This document shows positions 59,806 to 64,000 of a stretch of 64,000 nt of DNA, one piece after another. Made by a program: the position numbers and the translations under genes. This stretch comes from Cepaea nemoralis (Eukaryota > Mollusca > Gastropoda > Stylommatophora > Helicidae), in contig JACEFZ010028126.1 in NCBI GenBank assembly GCA_014155875.1, positions 185,936 to 249,935 on the forward strand. The letters run 5' to 3'. The notes under the pieces were generated by a model, which did no database searches, had not been told where the DNA came from, and saw nothing but the letters and a program-made list of their open reading frames with translations. Every line of letters starts with the position of its first letter. Position 1 is the stretch's first letter.

Positions 59806-60114
59806 TTACTTTTTTTTTTCTGTTTGCGCTGGCTCGCTTTGAACACAAGCATAGTCTATGTACACTACTTCCAGTAGTGCTGGACCGAAGTTTGCGTGTG
59901 GGTTAGCTTTCCCTATTAACAGTGTCCCTCGCCATCAAGCGAACCCACTCTGAATTCAGAGGTACTTGTAATTTACGTCCCCAAGTCAAAGACGATAGGT
60001 CAACATTTTAGTCCAACTGTCCGGTGTAGGGATTGAACCCCTAACCTCGGCATCAGCACACCGGATGTATGAAGAACACACTTTCTTATCCATTCGGCCA
60101 TGCTGACCTGCTGA
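59806..60114 (-). mobile_element. SINE family B, full-length copy
   Basis: Begins with (T)10 on the plus strand (the tail), then GCGCTGGCTCGCTTTGAAC, GCATAGTCTATGTACAC, CTAACCTCGGCATCAGC and finally ATCCATTCGGCCATGCTGAC, the A-box end. It sits tail to head against a family A copy, suggesting insertion into it. Confidence 0.9.
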
Positions 60115-60234
60115 ATTTACTTCATTATTTAAGTATCCCTTAAAGAAATATATGTCATATTATATGAAAGAATTCAGAAACCAGTGTCCTCTTGGTCTGT
60201 GTTGTAGCGTGCATTTCCAAATTGAGAATAGTCT

Positions 60235-60400
60235 CCACCAAGTCCTACATTCTGCCACCTTCTTGCAGCTCTCTCCACGCCCTCTCGCTATTATTCATCT
60301 GTCTTTAATTCTCTTCTCCTCATGATGTAAGTCTCCATCTATTTCTTTTGCCTTGTAGTGAAACGGGAAGAATTTTCTGGCTATATAAAGTGCAAACCGC
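60235..60400 (-). pseudogene. LINE 3'-end remnant (local family L6)
   Basis: CTTGCAGCTCTCTCCACG, then TCTTTAATTCTCTTCTCC and TCTATTTCTTTTGCC, parallels 6835-7005 and 43385-43620. Protein coding is unreadable. Confidence 0.5.
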
Positions 60401-60433
60401 TTACGGTGATCTCGGATGTGGCGAATTTCTGTT

Positions 60434-60500
60434 GTGTGTCTTTCCTCTCGTGCCTAAGGCGGCGCATAGGGCAGAAGTCGTGGCTCTCCATGTTTGTGCG
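60434..60500 (-). pseudogene. Short 3'-end piece of LINE family L4
   Basis: CTCGTGCCTAAGGCGGCGCA then TAGGGCAGAAGTCGTGGCTC matches the last about 65 bp of the element at 28547-29330, same orientation. Confidence 0.75.
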
Positions 60501-60714
60501 AAGCGTCAAACATTTGGAGCCAGAAATCAGATTCTGTAAGTGAAGAACAATATTGAAATGCACGTAATAAATGTATATACGATATGCTTGAACTCTTATA
60601 AGAGGAATTTTTTATAAGAAGAGCTGTTTCTTGAGTCCCAGGTGAGTTCGCCTTATCAGGTCTGCACTGGGTGGGTGAGCAGATGGAGAGAGGGAGGTAG
60701 GGAGGGAGAAAGAG

Positions 60715-60748
60715 AGGGACAGAGAGAGTGAGTGAGAGAGAGAGAGTG

Positions 60749-60793
<45 letters not shown>

Positions 60794-60802
60794 GAGAGAG
60801 AG
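60715..60802. repeat. (GA)n microsatellite, interrupted
   Basis: GAGAGA runs broken by GTGAGTGAGAG and AGTCAGAGAG. The reverse Ser-Leu frame across it is an artefact. Confidence 0.97.
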
Positions 60803-60899
60803 TAGACACACAACAAGAAGAAACAACACAGTAATGGAACATTAAGGTGTCTGTGTCCTGTCGTTTGCTAAACTACCTGGCAAGTTACTTTAACAGATG

Positions 60900-61125
60900 T
60901 GTTACCCCACATTTGCATTACAAGGGCTTGCGAACGCGGTTTGTGAGCCCGTATACCTGGGTTCGAAACACGGCGGTGCTGGTTTTTTTCAAAAAAGGTA
61001 TGGGGCCGGTCGTTCAGAAAGCAATGGCAAACTACTGAACGTAACACTTGCCTAGTACATCAACAGCAGCTGAAAATGCTGGTGTTGACTGCAACGTCCC
61101 GAAAGGGATACGCAACAAAATTTAT
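60900..61125 (+). mobile_element. SINE family A copy, head type 2
   Basis: AAGGGCTTGCGAACGCGGTT, CTGGGTTCGAAACACGG (B box), GCCGGTCGTTCAGAAAGC, the AATGGCAAACTACTGAACG core, GCTGGTGTTGACTGCAACG, and a tail ending GGATACGCAAC then AAAATTTATTTT. Same head as the copies at 39401 and 15114. Confidence 0.9.
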
Positions 61126-61434
61126 TTTATTTTAAACCTGCTTAATGCTACCGCCTTAGTGCTTGCTATATTTTACCGTTTATTTTCCTGTTGCGGATTT
61201 ACACATACCTTGTACACTAACAATGTAATGCAGCTGTTTTTATCAAAGAAAAGTGTGAATAAACATGTCAAGTAATAATTTCATATATTACTGTCACACG
61301 TTTCTCTTGATGATAATGATATCACGAAGTTCTCACAATGATACTGTTCATGATATTGATGATAAGTTTTGTGTGATGGTCGTTGTCTAGGTAACGATGT
61401 TCATGGTGTGTCAATGGAGATATCTGTCTTGCAA
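61126..61434. other. No recognisable feature
   Basis: Contains repeated GATAATGATATCA/GATATTGATGATAA themes near 61310-61370 but no clear repeat family. Confidence 0.4.
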
Positions 61435-62068
61435 TGTAACTCACCCCCGCAGTGCATATTCACCAGGCATTAAACAAGATTCCGTTGGCGCACATAATCC
61501 TTTATTACAGAAATAAGACGGACAAACGGAACATGTTTATACATCCAGAAACATAATGTCATCCATAGAATATAAATATCCTCCTCACAATTTAACCAGC
61601 ACACATCAATGCCTTCTCACGGCTGGCTTCTAATCTCAATCCACAAGACAGGTAATCCAGCTACAATCCTCGGCTGGAGCTCACACAATACAACCCACAC
61701 ATTGGGTTGGAGCCACTGCTCAACTATAGAACCCACTCTGGGTTTTGGCCTACACTCAATACAGAACCCACTCTGGGTTCAGGCTTGTCTTCACCACTCG
61801 AAGAACAACCCAACACCGGAGCTCTCTCTTAAACGACCCGACCCGCCAGTCGGTCTCTTCTCTCACTCCCTTTCCAGTCGCCTGACTTCACAACACAAAA
61901 ACTCTCCCTCGACCCACCCCCCCCGGGGATTTCATCATATCCCCCCCCATTATTTCTGAGGGGTTATTTTGTTCCTTGTAGCCAGGCAGTCACTTTACGT
62001 CTCCCACTTCATCTCCATTCTTCCTCCTGCCCGGACTCAACTCAAAGTCAGTGACCCAGGCTTTGTCA
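61435..62068 (-). mobile_element. 3' LTR of a minus-strand LTR retrotransposon
   Basis: A 634-bp block starting TGTAACTCACC and ending GGCTTTGTCA on the plus strand, so it has TG...CA termini on either strand. On the minus strand it is immediately preceded by a polypurine tract, which marks it as the 3' LTR. Inside, GAACCCACTCTGGGTT occurs twice (about 61728 and 61765) and AACCCACACATTGGGTT once. The 5' LTR must lie beyond the window, so divergence and target duplication cannot be measured here. Confidence 0.65.
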
Positions 62069-62092
62069 TTACCCCCCCCTTTAAAAAAAAAC
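62069..62092 (-). other. Polypurine tract
   Basis: Minus-strand TTTTTTTTTAAAGGGGGGG then GTAA directly before the LTR's TGAC. A G-rich purine run abutting the 3' LTR is the plus-strand priming site of LTR retroelements. Confidence 0.65.
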
Positions 62093-63930
62093 TTCGTTTT
62101 AAAAAATTGGGAGACTAAAACTTTCTAAAAAATGTGACCCCCGACATATAGCCTGGGTAGCCCTAAGTTGGCTGCACCTTTCTCTAGCTACCCACTACAT
62201 AATACATCAAATGCTCATAGTACACTCTATATTCATCACACATAACTACAAAAAAATTTCTATCTGTGTACCATGCATGAACTAATATCACATAATAATA
62301 ATAATACATCATAGAAAAGCATTAACTTATGTAACATAGGTCTCTTACTACTTCACGGGCCCCACATATATTTGTGTACCGACCCTTTTATCAGGTGGTT
62401 CTGTTCTTGCATTAACCCACCTCTGATTCCTGTCGATGCTGTGCTACCTTTTATGTACCCATGACTCATGGTACCTCTACAATTAAAACATCTGTTTGCT
62501 TCCCTATTCCTGGTCAGTAATGTGAGAACATCTTTTGACCTGACTCAAATTTCCTATCTGCATATTTTACCGTTACACTGAGTCTCTGTTTAGTCTGAGC
62601 TCTTTATTCAATCTTGGCCCATATACCTGGCACCTTTCTTTCTGCTGCATACGCCTTATGCCTATGTCCCCTGCACATGCACTATCCTGAGCTGTTCTAG
62701 TATATCGGTCTTTTGGGGCTACAGGTATGGCTTGCCATGCATTTCTGCTATCTGAAAACCTGCGAGTGAGAACATTGTTCTTCCTCTCGAACCCCCTCTA
62801 CCTTTCTTTGACTGCCTATGTTCTACTCCCCAAAAACCCTGGGAACATTTGTCAGAGTAGTATCTTGTGTCTGGGAGTCACTAGCACTATATTTGGGACC
62901 CATTCTCATTGCTAGCTGTACTATCCTTGTCCTGAGTTCCTGTGTCATTTAAAGTGCCTCTTCTACCTCAGCTATACTTCTAATTTTGGTTCTCTTGTGG
63001 TAACTACCTCGTTTATTTACCCTATTTTTGATCCCAATAAAACTATTTCCCTCTTCTGTACAATCTTTAACTCCTATAACATTCCTATGATCAAATCAGC
63101 CAGGGGTCCAGAACACACGCTGTCACTCTTCCAGTGATATATGGTGTTTTTTCTGTTATTATGGCTACTGGGTAGAACTCTACTGTGCCATTGAATGTTA
63201 GCATCTAATCTTTTTCCCTGATAACCGAGGGATCTATTAAACTTCTCCTCACTCCGATAGACGTACATCCGGAATCTCTAATTGTTAACGTGGTCTATCA
63301 TTGACAAATCCCTGATGCAGCTTCAGACTTCCTCCTTCATGGACTGCTGATCCTGCTTTAACTGTTGAACCACATATTAAGACTGGCTGACTGTCTTTTC
63401 AAAAAGAGGTTTGGGACCCATACAATCTTCATTGTTCAGCGTCTCAATCACTTGCGGCATTTGAGTGCTCTGTTTTTTATCCTAATTGATGAAGATAGAC
63501 CATTTTTCCCCATTTGAAACAAGTAATCTCCTTTTTGTGTTGTTCGTTGGTCCATTGATGGTTGTGCATCACACTGGCTGCCTTGTGTCTCCAACCCCAC
63601 AATTTCCCAAAATCCCGGGATAATTTGGGCGTCTCTGGAAGTTCCCTCTTCTATATGGGTACCGTCCTATCTACCACCATTTTTTTCCTCGGAAACCATT
63701 GTCTTGAAGTTCTTGCTGCTCACCTTTCTGTGCCGAATCCACGCTTTTCGCCCTTGGTCGAGGGCTGGATTCTGGTCCTTTTTGTGTACCTACACAGACT
63801 ATTTCCTCATCATTAGTTTCCCAATAGATACGTTTGGAGGCAGTCATAGCTTTCCCCAACTGAGACATTGTGTCTATGTCTTTGGCTTCCGTTCCTCAAA
63901 GAACGACACTAAATTAGAATTTGGGCAATG
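62093..63930 (-). pseudogene. Degraded interior of the LTR retrotransposon
   Basis: Minus-strand frames are short and broken. Near 63868 a segment MSQLGKAMTASKRIYWETND looks like a Gag C-terminal stretch. At about 63600 there is LWGWRHKAASVMHN, and at about 62490 CFNCRGTMSH, both resembling damaged CCHC zinc knuckles. At about 63075 LADLIIGM resembles the end of an aspartic protease. No reverse transcriptase or integrase motif is recognisable before the 3' LTR, so a large internal deletion is likely. The assignments are weak and rest on short motifs. Confidence 0.35.
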
Positions 63931-64000
63931 CCCAAAAAAAATTTTTAAACCCCTTTTTTGGTCCTCCTTTTTAACATTTAAAAGGGAAATTTTTTTTACT
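63931..64000. other. Start of a second abnormal homopolymer-rich block
   Basis: CCCAAAAAAAATTTTTAAAC and CCCTTTTTTGG style runs appear abruptly, as in 29881-32900, and continue to the window edge. Probably poor consensus. Confidence 0.55.

Overview
This is a window of animal nuclear DNA. Long simple-sequence arrays, tRNA-derived SINEs, several non-LTR retrotransposon families, Helitrons and hAT elements, very sparse coding and a GT-AG-type exon boundary all point to a metazoan. The repertoire would suit a mollusc or other lophotrochozoan, but that placement is inference. There are no operons, ribosome-binding sites, CRISPR arrays or bacterial genes. Most long open frames are read-through of microsatellites (TG, GACA/TCTG, CT, AT) and are not genes.

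Host coding content is minimal. The only convincing host exon is at 40460-40836 (+). It is a first coding exon starting MGNKFRRL with a consensus GTAAGT donor; its gene continues to the right and I do not recognise it. Two weak candidates are a possible exon near 44265-44367 and a 209-codon frame at 58113-58742 (-) whose end is built from a SINE-like sequence.

Layout. 1-10 kb: microsatellites, a 238-bp duplication, LINE tails, a small CCATGG-rich MITE and SINEs. 10.9-12.8 kb: two head-to-tail Helitron copies that abut exactly. 15.9-24.8 kb: a nested stack. A non-autonomous hAT element with a perfect 8-bp target duplication is split by a Helitron, the Helitron is split by a CR1/L2-like LINE, and the LINE's second ORF is split by a 757-bp insert with LTR-like ends. 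The LINE keeps an open 727-aa ORF1 with an SGNH-esterase-like domain, an AP-endonuclease domain and a reverse transcriptase with catalytic motifs. 25-29.8 kb: SINEs and 3' ends of several LINE families. 29.88-32.9 kb: a block of abnormal sequence with inflated homopolymer runs that I read as bad consensus. 33-44 kb: LINE and SINE pieces, microsatellites and the host exon. 45-46.1 kb: a 34-bp minisatellite. 46.4-52.1 kb: an intact hAT MITE, SINEs and a truncated LINE copy. 53-55.2 kb: a 31-bp minisatellite. 56-61 kb: LINE and SINE fragments. 61.4-64 kb: the 3' LTR, polypurine tract and degraded interior of a minus-strand LTR retrotransposon running off the window.

Three abundant SINE families are defined here from internal comparison. 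A has a core containing CAATGGCAAACTACTGA, B has a tail near ACGCTTGAGTTCAAAGCGAG, and C has a tail near GGTCTATAAA-TATGG. Family A carries two different tRNA-like heads on one shared 3' part. All family names in this annotation are local labels.
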